This document shows positions 35,290 to 43,712 of a DNA stretch of 64,000 bases, in pieces. The notes beneath the pieces were generated by a model, which was given only the letters and a program-made list of their open reading frames with translations, searched no databases and had not been told where the DNA came from. Position numbers and translations under genes: made by a program. How positions within the stretch are numbered: the stretch's first letter is position 1; every line of letters begins with the position of its first letter. The stretch is taken from NCBI GenBank assembly GCA_965224095.1, contig OZ245039.1:682001-746000 (forward strand), read 5' to 3'. Source of the stretch: JBPEWY01 sp965224095 (GTDB lineage: Bacteria > Bacteroidota > Bacteroidia > Flavobacteriales > Flavobacteriaceae).

Positions 35290-36417
35290 TTATACCACTT
35301 CAAAAGCCTTTTGATATACTTTTTCATACTGCGGAACAATTCGATTGATATCAAAGCGTTCTGCTTCCTGCCTGGCTTGCTCCTTAAATTGACTTAATCT
35401 ATTTTCATCTTCCAGAATAAAGGTAGCATGACCTGCCATAGTTTCAATATCGCCAACATCGCTTAAAAACCCGGAAACTCCATGCTTGTTTACTTCCGGA
35501 ATACCCCCGGTATTACTGGAAATCACCGGAGTTTTATTAATCATAGCCTCAAGTGCCGCCAATCCAAAACTCTCTGTTTCGGAAGGAAGCAAAAACAAAT
35601 CGGAAAAACACAAAATTTTGTCTATCTCATCACTGTTCCCCAGAAATAGTACCTTATCGGCAATACCCAGCTGCACACACAGGTATTCTGCCATTTCTTT
35701 TTCCGGGCCCTCCCCTACCATGACCAATTTAGAAGTAATACGCTTTTGAATTTTATAAAAAATCTTAATCACATCGGAAATTCGCTTTACCTTCCTGAAA
35801 TTACTAATATGTGTAATTATTTTTTCATTTTCTTCCGCCATGACGCTGCGTTCGCAATCGGTAAAGGTTTCATTATACTTGTTGGCATCAATAAAATTAG
35901 GGATTACATCAATATCGCCATGAATGGTAAAGAGTCGCAACGTGTCTTCTTTTAAGCTCTCCGAAACGGAAGTCACTACATCCGATTGATTGATACTAAA
36001 GGTAACTGCCGGTTTATAAAAGGGATGATTTCCAACCAGGGTTATATCGGTTCCGTGAAGTGTGGTTACCATAGGGATATGAATCCCCTCTTCATTAAGC
36101 ATTTGCTTGGCCATATATCCCGCATAAGCATGCGGTATGGCATAATGCACATGAAGTAATTCTATTCCGTAGAGCTTCACCATATCAACAAGCTTGCTGG
36201 ATAGTGCCAATTCATAAGGCTGGTAATGAAACAATGGGTATTTTGGTACGTGAACCTCATGAAAGTGTATATTGCTTTCCAGTAATGCCAGTCGTACCGG
36301 TTGCTTATATGTTATAAAGTGTACTTCATGCCCGCGGTTTGCCAAAGCTATTCCCAATTCTGTAGCAACAACACCACTACCACCGAAAGTCGGATAACAC
36401 ACAATAGCAATTTTCAT
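35290..36417 (-). CDS. bshA: N-acetyl-alpha-D-glucosaminyl L-malate synthase
   Basis: 375 residues of GT4. BshA joins UDP-GlcNAc to L-malate, the first step of bacillithiol synthesis. Diagnostic segments are CYPTFGGSGVVATELG (7-22), FHYQPYELALSSKLVDM, HVHYAIPHAYAGYMA, LHGTDITLVGNHP, NFRKVKRISDVI and the donor-binding SETESFGLAALEAM. It is about the length of Bacillus BshA (377). Neighbours do not include bshB or bshC. It lies 24 bp after the GH3 fusion gene and is probably co-transcribed with it. Confidence 0.95.
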   Translation of the reverse strand: MKIAIVCYPTFGGSGVVATELGIALANRGHEVHFITYKQPVRLALLESNIHFHEVHVPKYPLFHYQPYELALSSKLVDMVKLYGIELLHVHYAIPHAYAGYMAKQMLNEEGIHIPMVTTLHGTDITLVGNHPFYKPAVTFSINQSDVVTSVSESLKEDTLRLFTIHGDIDVIPNFIDANKYNETFTDCERSVMAEENEKIITHISNFRKVKRISDVIKIFYKIQKRITSKLVMVGEGPEKEMAEYLCVQLGIADKVLFLGNSDEIDKILCFSDLFLLPSETESFGLAALEAMINKTPVISSNTGGIPEVNKHGVSGFLSDVGDIETMAGHATFILEDENRLSQFKEQARQEAERFDINRIVPQYEKVYQKAFEVV

Positions 36418-36441
36418 AGTTTCTTTTTAGGTTTAAAATTT

Positions 36442-39360
36442 TTAATCCTCTATAGAGTCGTAAATTAACTGTTGTATTACAGTACGTGTTTCAAATTGTA
36501 TTAATTTTCTATTCTCCATGGTCGGGTAGGTCCTGTTAGACAAAAAAACATATACGATTTGTTCTTCCGGATCTGCCCAGGTATAAGTTCCCGTAAATCC
36601 GCTATGACCAAAACTGGACATGGAAACACATCCGCAGGTAGGCCCCTGGTCTTCCAACTGAGGTTTATCAAATCCGACACCCCTGCGTACCTTATTTTTA
36701 CAAAAATAGCACTTGTTGAATTTATCCAGGGTTTCCTGCTTAAAATAGCGCCTTCCCCCGTAAAATCCTTTCTGAAGGTACATCTGCATTATTTTAGCCA
36801 CATCGTTGGCATTGCTAAACAAACCGGCATGACCACCTATTCCGCCCTGCATGGCGGCTCCCATATCGTGTACATCTCCCTGTACTACCTGGTGTCGGAA
36901 ATAGGTGTCTTCTTCAGAAGGTACTATTTGATCTCTTTTAAATTTTTGAAGCGGTAAATACGTGGTATAGTTTGCACCTAGCGATTTATAGAAATTACGT
37001 TGGGTAAGCGTATTGAGATCCTTGTCGTAAAACCCTTCAATATATTTTTTAAGGAGGTAATACGGAAGATCACTATAGCGGTATTTACGCCTTGAAAGCA
37101 GTTCGCTATCTGCGATCTCGGTAAACATGGAATCCCGGTAATCATTCCTTAAAAAGAGTCGGTTTGTTACCCTAATCGTATACTTATCGCTGGGCTTTCT
37201 CCGATAGTATTTATACAGCGGGTAATGGTTCACCGAGTCTACGGTCTTTATATAAAAAGGAATCCAGGGGCGAAGTCTGCCGTAATGAGAAAGTACTTCC
37301 AGTAAACTTATATCCGCTTTATTCGTTTTTTTTAATTCAGGCAGCAATTGACCAAGTTTCGATGTCAGGCTTAGTTTTCCTTCCTCCTCCATTCGCATGA
37401 CCATGGGAAGCGTTGCCAGAATTTTAGTGAGGGAAGCGAGATCGTATATGCTTTCATCGAAAATAGCGCTTTTTGATTTGTAGGTGGGTTTTCCAAAATT
37501 TTTTTGGTAAATCACCTTTCCCTTCCGTGCCACCAAGAGTTGAGCTCCTGGTGTTACCAGTGAATCGATAGCGGCATACATTACGGAATCTATTTTTTTG
37601 AGTTTTAATGAGCTCATCCCGACACTTTCGGGATATGCATACCCGAGCCGGGATACACTGTGGGTTTTTATTCCGGTTCCAGCGGGAAAACTATCATGAA
37701 CCGAAACCGGGAGTTTCCCTTTTGCCCCTAGAGCTCCGAAAATAATTTGAGCCGATTTTTTCTGGGCCGTTTCACTGTTTTGATAACTAATAACCACCGA
37801 CTCAATGTTGGTAAAGGAAGGTACCTCTAAAAGCGCATACGGTTTGACAAAAACATCCAGCACTACTTTTTTCTCTCTGGAAATCTCATTGAGCCATACC
37901 AATTCTTTCGGTGTAAATTTAAATTCCTTCCAGGGGCTTTCATTACTTCGGTGTAAACCGATAATAACATGATCAAAATTTTTCAGTTGATTGAGGATAT
38001 CCGGGAGATTGTCATTTTTAAGTGCTGTAACCGAAGTATATTTTTTTAACATATTCAAAAAAGGGCTGCCGCTGTCATCCCCGAATGGTATGTACGCAAT
38101 ATGTTTTTTATCTAAATCCGTAAAAGGAATTAAATTATCCTTATTCTTAATTACTGTAATGGCTTCTTCAAACAATTTATCGTTTAACACCGCATCTTTA
38201 ACCGTATTTAAATCGTTTACAAGCCCAAGGGTATCCACCGATATACATGTGTGTAAGCCCACCTTATATTTAGCCTTTAATATCTTTTTGACCGAATGTG
38301 CCAACCTCTCTTCGGTTATATCTCCTTTATAAAAGGCATTCATTATTTTTTGAGCGGCTTTTGGAACATTTTCGGAAATCAGGAGTACATCGTTACCGGC
38401 CCTAAAAGCAGCCAGATCGATATCGCCGGGAGATGAAAAATTTGAAGCTCCTTTCATATTCAGGGCATCGGTAAATATAAGCCCCTTAAACTTCATTTTT
38501 TCTTTTAATAAGTCGGTAACAATAGCCTTCGATATTGAGGAAGGATATCCCGCTCTGTATTCCAGGCTGGGTACATTTAAGTGAGCCACCATAACGCTGG
38601 AAAGCCCCTGATTAATGAGTTGTTTATACGGATACAGTTCTATGGAATCAATGCGTTTTTCAGAAAAGTTAATTGTGGGTAACGTATGATGCGAATCCTG
38701 GTCTGTATCTCCGTGGCCCGGAAAATGTTTTCCGCAAGCCATCACGCCCGCTCGCTGAAGCCCCTGCATGATCGCTATCCCTTTTCGTGTTACATTTTCT
38801 TTATCTTCTCCAAAGGAGCGATTTCCGATAATGGGGTTTTTGGGATTGGTATTAATATCAATTACCGGAGCAAAATTAATATGAACGCCCAGCCTCTTTG
38901 CGTGCAGTCCCATTCTATAACCCGCATTTTCCACCAGGGTATTATCGCTAATGGCACCCAAAGTCATATTCCAGGGAAAAGCATAGGTAGAATCCAATCG
39001 CATAGCCAGTCCCCATTCTGCATCCATTGCCACGAGCATGGGCACTCTGGACATGGCCTGATATTCGTTGGTTAATTTTGCCTGTCGCTGCGGACCTCCC
39101 TTAGAGAAAATAACGCCGCCCAGGCCGTATTCTTCTATTAATTTCTTTATTCTGTCGGTATGTGGTTTTTCTTTAGCCGACCAAACGTCTACCATAAAAA
39201 GCTGCCCTACTTTTTCTTTTAAGCTCAGAGAATTGTAAACACTATCTACCCAATGCCGCTGAGCTGTAATATCTTCTGCCAGCAGAGGATCGGCCGTTTG
39301 GGCTTTTAAACAGATACAACCTATCAGGAAAACAAAAAAACTTATACGAATTTTAAACAT
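36442..39360 (-). CDS. GH3 beta-N-acetylhexosaminidase fused to serine beta-lactamase-type domain
   Basis: 972 residues with a signal peptide (FFVFLIGCICLKAQ). Residues about 40-380 form a NagZ-like GH3 catalytic domain: KHFPGHGDTDQDSHH (211-225) holds the Asp/His acid-base dyad and FTDALNM the nucleophile Asp. A GH3 C-terminal-like segment follows to about 570. From about 590 comes a class C beta-lactamase / DD-peptidase domain (SLTK as SxxK, YSDLPYY near the second motif, GHSGFTGT as the HxG-like motif). The fusion is widespread in Bacteroidota and probably acts on peptidoglycan fragments in the periplasm; the hydrolase half may be an esterase or peptidase. Confidence 0.92.
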   Translation of the reverse strand: MFKIRISFFVFLIGCICLKAQTADPLLAEDITAQRHWVDSVYNSLSLKEKVGQLFMVDVWSAKEKPHTDRIKKLIEEYGLGGVIFSKGGPQRQAKLTNEYQAMSRVPMLVAMDAEWGLAMRLDSTYAFPWNMTLGAISDNTLVENAGYRMGLHAKRLGVHINFAPVIDINTNPKNPIIGNRSFGEDKENVTRKGIAIMQGLQRAGVMACGKHFPGHGDTDQDSHHTLPTINFSEKRIDSIELYPYKQLINQGLSSVMVAHLNVPSLEYRAGYPSSISKAIVTDLLKEKMKFKGLIFTDALNMKGASNFSSPGDIDLAAFRAGNDVLLISENVPKAAQKIMNAFYKGDITEERLAHSVKKILKAKYKVGLHTCISVDTLGLVNDLNTVKDAVLNDKLFEEAITVIKNKDNLIPFTDLDKKHIAYIPFGDDSGSPFLNMLKKYTSVTALKNDNLPDILNQLKNFDHVIIGLHRSNESPWKEFKFTPKELVWLNEISREKKVVLDVFVKPYALLEVPSFTNIESVVISYQNSETAQKKSAQIIFGALGAKGKLPVSVHDSFPAGTGIKTHSVSRLGYAYPESVGMSSLKLKKIDSVMYAAIDSLVTPGAQLLVARKGKVIYQKNFGKPTYKSKSAIFDESIYDLASLTKILATLPMVMRMEEEGKLSLTSKLGQLLPELKKTNKADISLLEVLSHYGRLRPWIPFYIKTVDSVNHYPLYKYYRRKPSDKYTIRVTNRLFLRNDYRDSMFTEIADSELLSRRKYRYSDLPYYLLKKYIEGFYDKDLNTLTQRNFYKSLGANYTTYLPLQKFKRDQIVPSEEDTYFRHQVVQGDVHDMGAAMQGGIGGHAGLFSNANDVAKIMQMYLQKGFYGGRRYFKQETLDKFNKCYFCKNKVRRGVGFDKPQLEDQGPTCGCVSMSSFGHSGFTGTYTWADPEEQIVYVFLSNRTYPTMENRKLIQFETRTVIQQLIYDSIED

Positions 39361-39592
39361 CGGGGCGCTATAATTACACTAGTATTAAACATTTCAAAGA
39401 ATTACCGGCTATTGCAAAACAACTACATTCACCCATAGATTACAAATTTAATACCATAAAAAAGTGTTATAAAAACCAAGTATTCCAGGTAATATTCTTA
39501 AACCCATTCGAATCTGAGAAACAGTTTTTCTTTTTTTTAGAAAAAAAGTTACGGCAATTACTAGATCCGGAGGGGTTTTCCGTTTGCACCAA

Positions 39593-40075
39593 CTAAAAAA
39601 AACGACTGTGCCAGCTTTCGGCCGCCGGTACTTCCCAAAAATCCCTGTATTCCGCAATATTCGTAACGAGATTGTTAAACACTATGGTCTTTGGAGACAC
39701 CGATTTGTTTTTAGCCATTTTTCTAAAATCGGCCAGGGGCTTAAAAGCAATGTGTTCGCCATGCTTATAAGATACATTCATTTTATCCAGTAAGCCTACC
39801 TGGTATTTTTTTTCCAGTTGTTGTATGAAGTGAACCGATGCATCTATAGAACACCCCGTTGCCTGCTGGGTATCCTGATCTACCGCGAGGATTATAAACC
39901 TATTATAACGTATTTTATAGGAGGCCTTTAAACCGCTTCCATGTGCGGTCCAGCGATGAATAAACTCTTCAAGTTCCAAACGAAGCTCATTCAGTTCCTG
40001 CTCGGTAAAGCTTCTATTACACTGATAAACCCATATCCGGGAATGATCCGGTAGCGATTCAAAATCTACGTACAT
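39593..40075 (-). CDS. Conserved Bacteroidota protein often labelled 'ABC transporter ATPase'
   Basis: 160 residues, MYVDFESLPDHSRIWVYQ at the start, with IHRWTAHGSGLKASYKIRYNRFIILAVDQ and CSIDASVHFIQQLEKKY. Relatives in Flavobacteriia are commonly annotated as an ABC transporter ATPase, yet there is no Walker A, Walker B or ABC signature here, so that label is not supported. It is soluble with no signal peptide. The stop of the CCG-domain gene lies 9 bp upstream; the order is the one usually seen in Flavobacteriia. Function unknown. Between its stop (39593) and the GH3 start (39360) there are 232 bp with no gene seen. Confidence 0.8.
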   Translation of the reverse strand: MYVDFESLPDHSRIWVYQCNRSFTEQELNELRLELEEFIHRWTAHGSGLKASYKIRYNRFIILAVDQDTQQATGCSIDASVHFIQQLEKKYQVGLLDKMNVSYKHGEHIAFKPLADFRKMAKNKSVSPKTIVFNNLVTNIAEYRDFWEVPAAESWHSRFF

Positions 40076-40084
40076 AATTTTACA

Positions 40085-40876
40085 TTATAAGTCTTCAGCA
40101 TTCGCTATAAGTTCCGCTATATCCATTACGGATACTTCGGTTTCTTTTTCTTTAGCTTTTACACCATCGGTAAGCATGGTATTACAAAATGGACATCCCG
40201 CTGCAATAATCTCCGGCTTTGTGTCTAAAGCCTGCTCGGTACGCTCCACATTGATATCTTTATCTCCTTTTTCCGATTCTTTGAACATTTGAGCTCCCCC
40301 AGCACCACAACAAAGGCCATTTTTCCGGCATTTTTTCATTTCCACCAGCTCCGCCTCTAACTTTGTCAATAATTCTCTGGGCGCCTCGTATACATTATTG
40401 GCTCTTCCCAGATAACAGGGATCGTGAAACGTAATGCGTTTTCCCTTGAATTTGCCTCCTTCTATGCGCAGTCTCCCATCGTCCAGCAATTGTTTTAAAA
40501 ATTGCGTGTGATGCATTACACGGTATGTACCTCCCAGGGAGGGGTATTCATTTTTAATGGTATTAAAGCAATGAGGGCAAGCCGTTACAATAGTTTTTAC
40601 CTCGTATGCATTTAATACCTGAATATTGGTAACCGCCTGCATTTGAAATAAAAATTCATTCCCGGCCCGTTTAGCGGGATCGCCGGTACAACTCTCTTCT
40701 GTTCCGAGTACGGCAAAATTAACTCCGGCATTATTAAGAAGCTTCACAAAAGCTTTTGTGATTTTTTTTGCTCGGTCGTCAAAACTTCCAGCACACCCCA
40801 CCCAAAAAACCACTTCGGGTTGTTCTCCGCGAGCCATCATTTCGGCCATAGTAGGCACTTTAATTACATCACTCAT
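40085..40876 (-). CDS. CCG-domain (HdrB/GlpC-like) Fe-S protein
   Basis: 263 residues with two cysteine-rich CCG-type motifs: GCAGSFDD with ESCTGDP and TACPHCFNTI, then HDPCYLGRANN, GLCCGAGGA and AGCPFCN. Such domains bind a non-cubane [4Fe-4S] cluster in heterodisulfide reductase HdrB and act in thiol/disulfide or quinone-linked electron transfer in LutA/GlpC types. It is cytoplasmic. Two genes upstream lies a membrane protein with two ferredoxin-type clusters (41365), so together they look like a split HdrBC/GlpC-type oxidoreductase. The electron donor and acceptor are not apparent. Confidence 0.88.
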   Translation of the reverse strand: MSDVIKVPTMAEMMARGEQPEVVFWVGCAGSFDDRAKKITKAFVKLLNNAGVNFAVLGTEESCTGDPAKRAGNEFLFQMQAVTNIQVLNAYEVKTIVTACPHCFNTIKNEYPSLGGTYRVMHHTQFLKQLLDDGRLRIEGGKFKGKRITFHDPCYLGRANNVYEAPRELLTKLEAELVEMKKCRKNGLCCGAGGAQMFKESEKGDKDINVERTEQALDTKPEIIAAGCPFCNTMLTDGVKAKEKETEVSVMDIAELIANAEDL

Positions 40877-40906
40877 TTTTTTACGGTATTCCTTTATGGG
40901 GATTTG

Positions 40907-41353
40907 TTAATCGTGTTTTCCGTCATCAAATACTTCAATAGTTACCTCTTTTTGTATCAAATCGGTAAATTTACCATTATAACGGGTGGCCTTTACCAAA
41001 TGGTTATCAATCCAGTGATAATTACCTCCCCTGGGTTTTCCCATTAACAGGCTATGGTATTTAAATCCGTGCTTTCTTAACCAGAATTCCGTTACTTCCC
41101 GATGCGCTTCGGTCCTCGAAGTAAAAAAACATATCATATGTCCCTGATCGTACCATTTGTTACAGGTATCAAGTGCATCCGGATATACCTCTGCCGTACG
41201 CATTCTTTCAGGTTCTTCATTCGGAATATCTTCTCCTATAGTCCCGTCAATATCTATCAGGTAGTTTTTAATACCCTCAGGTAAAACAGGGCTAACGTTT
41301 TCTCCCGCTTCTACTTTTTCGTGCAATAACTTCTCTACTTCTTCTTTGTTCAT
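40907..41353 (-). CDS. HAD-like protein (often labelled phosphoheptose isomerase in Flavobacteriia)
   Basis: 148 residues. YLIDIDGTIGEDIPNEE is a HAD motif I (DxDGT), CFFTSRTEAHREVTEFWLRKHG resembles motif II (Thr/Ser) and its following helix, and WIDNH resembles the last Asp motif. The length suits a capless HAD phosphatase. Relatives carry the name phosphoheptose isomerase, but the SIS-domain features of GmhA are absent, so I do not accept that name. It lies between the two Fe-S protein genes, 11 bp after the membrane Fe-S gene. Substrate unknown. Confidence 0.78.
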   Translation of the reverse strand: MNKEEVEKLLHEKVEAGENVSPVLPEGIKNYLIDIDGTIGEDIPNEEPERMRTAEVYPDALDTCNKWYDQGHMICFFTSRTEAHREVTEFWLRKHGFKYHSLLMGKPRGGNYHWIDNHLVKATRYNGKFTDLIQKEVTIEVFDDGKHD

Positions 41354-41364
41354 TTTTACTTTTT

Positions 41365-42690
41365 TTATGCTTCATTTTTCCAATTCAAACGATCCATTTG
41401 ATTGAATGGCCAGGGGGCACCGTTGTTTTCTATATTACTCATCATTACGTTTAGTTCGGAAGGGGCGGCAGATTGTTCCATAACCAGGTATCTGCGCATA
41501 TCGAGGATAATAGAAAGCGGATTAATACTCACGGGGCAAGCTTCAACACAGGCATTGCAAGATGTACAGGCCCACAGCTCTTCCCTTGAAATATAATCAT
41601 CTAATAATTGTTTCCCGTCGTCTTTAAACTCCCCTCCGTTCGCATCCAGAATTTTACCCACTTCTTCCAGCCGGTCTCTTGTATCCATCATTATTTTTCT
41701 GGGCGATAATATTTTTCCTGTTTGATTAGCCGGACATTCGCTGGTGCAACGCCCGCATTCGGTGCAGGTATATGCATTCATTAATTGTATCCAGTTCAAA
41801 TCGATAACATCGGAAGCTCCGAATTTTTCCGGAGGTGGTGCATCTTCTGCCGGTGCCGCAAAAGGATCGGCATTCGGATCCATCATCAGCATTACTTCCT
41901 TCGTAACCGACTCCAGATTAGCTACCATTCCCTTGGGTTTTAAACTTCCGTAATACGTATTCGGAAATGCCAGTAATATATGCAGGTGTTTCGAGTAATA
42001 CAGATAATTTAGAAAAATCAAAATTCCAATGATATGGAGCCACCACGCTACTCTTTCTAAGGTAATTAAAGAACTTTCCGTCCATGATTCAAACAAAGGC
42101 TGTATGTATTGACTAATCGGATAAGCTCCCGCCTGTACGTAATGCTCCGCTTCTAACTGCTGTAACTGGTGATCTGCTGCATTCATTGTAAGGAATAACA
42201 ACATTAGTACCGCTTCAAAATAAAGAATATAATTAGCATCGTTTTTAGGCCAGCCTTTCATTTCCGGTTTAATAAAACGTTGAAGTCGAATAATGTTTCT
42301 ACGAATCCAGAAAATAAATACAGCTACTATAACCAATAGAGCCAGGATTTCAAACGATCCTATTAAAAAATCGTAAAACCCTCCTAAAAATGAGAGTATA
42401 CGATGTGTGCCGAAAATTCCATCGATTATAATTTCCAGGACTTCAATATTGATAATTATGAACCCCACGTAAACGATGATATGTAATAATCCTGCAATGG
42501 GCCGAACAACCATTTTAGATTGCCCCAGCGCAATCCGGATCATATTATTTAATCTTTGTGGCTTATTGTCTGAAACATCTACATCTTTCCCCAGGCGAAT
42601 GTTTCGAATTAGTTTTTTTACATTTTTTACAAAAAAACCTATTCCGATAACAAGAACGACAGCAAAAAGTATGTTGGGTATTATATTCAT
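41365..42690 (-). CDS. Membrane Fe-S oxidoreductase subunit (HdrC/GlpC-like, two [4Fe-4S] clusters)
   Basis: 441 residues. About five or six TM helices in the first ~260 residues (NIIPNILFAVVLVIGIGFFV, IIVYVGFIIINIEVLEII, ILALLVIVAVFIFWI, ILYFEAVLMLLFLTM, WWLHIIGILIFLNYLYY), like a NarI-type cytochrome b module. These are followed by a cytoplasmic ferredoxin-like domain with CTECGRCTSECP and CTSCNACVEACP. It may pass electrons between the quinone pool and the CCG protein at 40085. The gene lies 6 bp after the MlaD gene. Confidence 0.9.
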   Translation of the reverse strand: MNIIPNILFAVVLVIGIGFFVKNVKKLIRNIRLGKDVDVSDNKPQRLNNMIRIALGQSKMVVRPIAGLLHIIVYVGFIIINIEVLEIIIDGIFGTHRILSFLGGFYDFLIGSFEILALLVIVAVFIFWIRRNIIRLQRFIKPEMKGWPKNDANYILYFEAVLMLLFLTMNAADHQLQQLEAEHYVQAGAYPISQYIQPLFESWTESSLITLERVAWWLHIIGILIFLNYLYYSKHLHILLAFPNTYYGSLKPKGMVANLESVTKEVMLMMDPNADPFAAPAEDAPPPEKFGASDVIDLNWIQLMNAYTCTECGRCTSECPANQTGKILSPRKIMMDTRDRLEEVGKILDANGGEFKDDGKQLLDDYISREELWACTSCNACVEACPVSINPLSIILDMRRYLVMEQSAAPSELNVMMSNIENNGAPWPFNQMDRLNWKNEA

Positions 42691-42696
42691 AGTTAA

Positions 42697-43653
42697 CTAT
42701 TTGTTATCCTCTTCTTCTGCCGGAGGTTGATATTCTTTAGCCTTTTTACCAAAAACCGAAATATGTACATACCGCTTCGGATTCAGACGGAGGTCTTCCA
42801 GGAGCAAATCTAATTGTTTGGAAGCATCCGTTAAATTTTTGTACATGGATTCATCCTTAAGAAGTTTCCCCAGGGTACCTTCTCCATTTTCCACCTGTGC
42901 CAGAACTTTATCGAGGCTTGCCACCGTAGTTTGTAATTTCTTAACCGTAGTTCCTAAATTAGACTGAGCCAGGGTATCCGAAATAGAAGAAAAATTATCG
43001 GTGATCTTATTCAGGTTTGTCAAAGAATTATCCAGATTCTTCCGGTTCTCATCCAGGAGAGCATTCAGGGCATTCGATGTTTTCTTAAAATTATAAATCA
43101 CATCGTTTAACCCTCCAATAGCACTCTGAAGATTCTTTCTCGTTTTATCGTCCAGTACCTGGTTCACACCACCCAGTAGTGAGTCGGCGCTGGTAATGGC
43201 CAATTGAACCTTTTCCTGTAACGGGGTTAGCTTTTGGGTAACCAGTTCTGTTAATCCCGGTCGGATGGTAGCTTGTAACGTATCTCCCTCCACGGCAGGG
43301 CCGCTTTCATCAAACACCGGAATGATCTGTATGCTTTTACCACCGATTATCCCTGTATCGTAAAGCTCGGCCTTACTATTTTTTGAAAAAACAAAATCGC
43401 TCTCCACGGTAAAGGTAACCAGTAATTTTCCTGAAGTATCCTTGAATCTAATACTCTGAATCTTACCCACCGTTAACCCGTTAATAGTAACCGGTGTAGC
43501 CGGTTCAAGACCGCCAACATTGCCATATACTGCATAAAATGTTCTGCTGGAATCAAAAATAGAACTGGACTTCAAAAAAGAGAACCCCATTATAAATAAC
43601 AAAATGCCACCTAGTACAATGATGGCAGTTTTAACTTCTCTTGACAGTTTCAA
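42697..43653 (-). CDS. MlaD/MCE-family lipid-transport protein
   Basis: 318 residues: a single N-terminal TM anchor (TAIIVLGGILLFIMGFSFL, about 9-27), then an MCE domain (YAVYGNVGGLEPATPVTINGLTVGKIQSI, LYDTGIIGGKSIQIIP, about 40-120), then a long helical periplasmic part (about 150-290). MCE proteins move phospholipids between membranes, usually with an MlaE/MlaF ABC transporter, which is not in this window. The start is a TTG at 43653: an in-frame stop lies two codons upstream and no ATG precedes the anchor. Confidence 0.9.
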   Translation of the reverse strand: MKLSREVKTAIIVLGGILLFIMGFSFLKSSSIFDSSRTFYAVYGNVGGLEPATPVTINGLTVGKIQSIRFKDTSGKLLVTFTVESDFVFSKNSKAELYDTGIIGGKSIQIIPVFDESGPAVEGDTLQATIRPGLTELVTQKLTPLQEKVQLAITSADSLLGGVNQVLDDKTRKNLQSAIGGLNDVIYNFKKTSNALNALLDENRKNLDNSLTNLNKITDNFSSISDTLAQSNLGTTVKKLQTTVASLDKVLAQVENGEGTLGKLLKDESMYKNLTDASKQLDLLLEDLRLNPKRYVHISVFGKKAKEYQPPAEEEDNK

Positions 43654-43712
43654 AAGCTACATTTTTTGGTTTAAACAAAATTAGAAATAATTTTCTTAAG
43701 TAGCGGGGATAT

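Noticed and set aside
36559..36957. 132-codon plus-strand frame
   Set aside because: Antisense shadow of the beta-lactamase-type domain of the GH3 fusion.
39448..39657. 69-codon minus-strand frame between the conserved protein and GH3 genes
   Set aside because: Overlaps the end of the 160-residue gene in another frame, with no start context or features.
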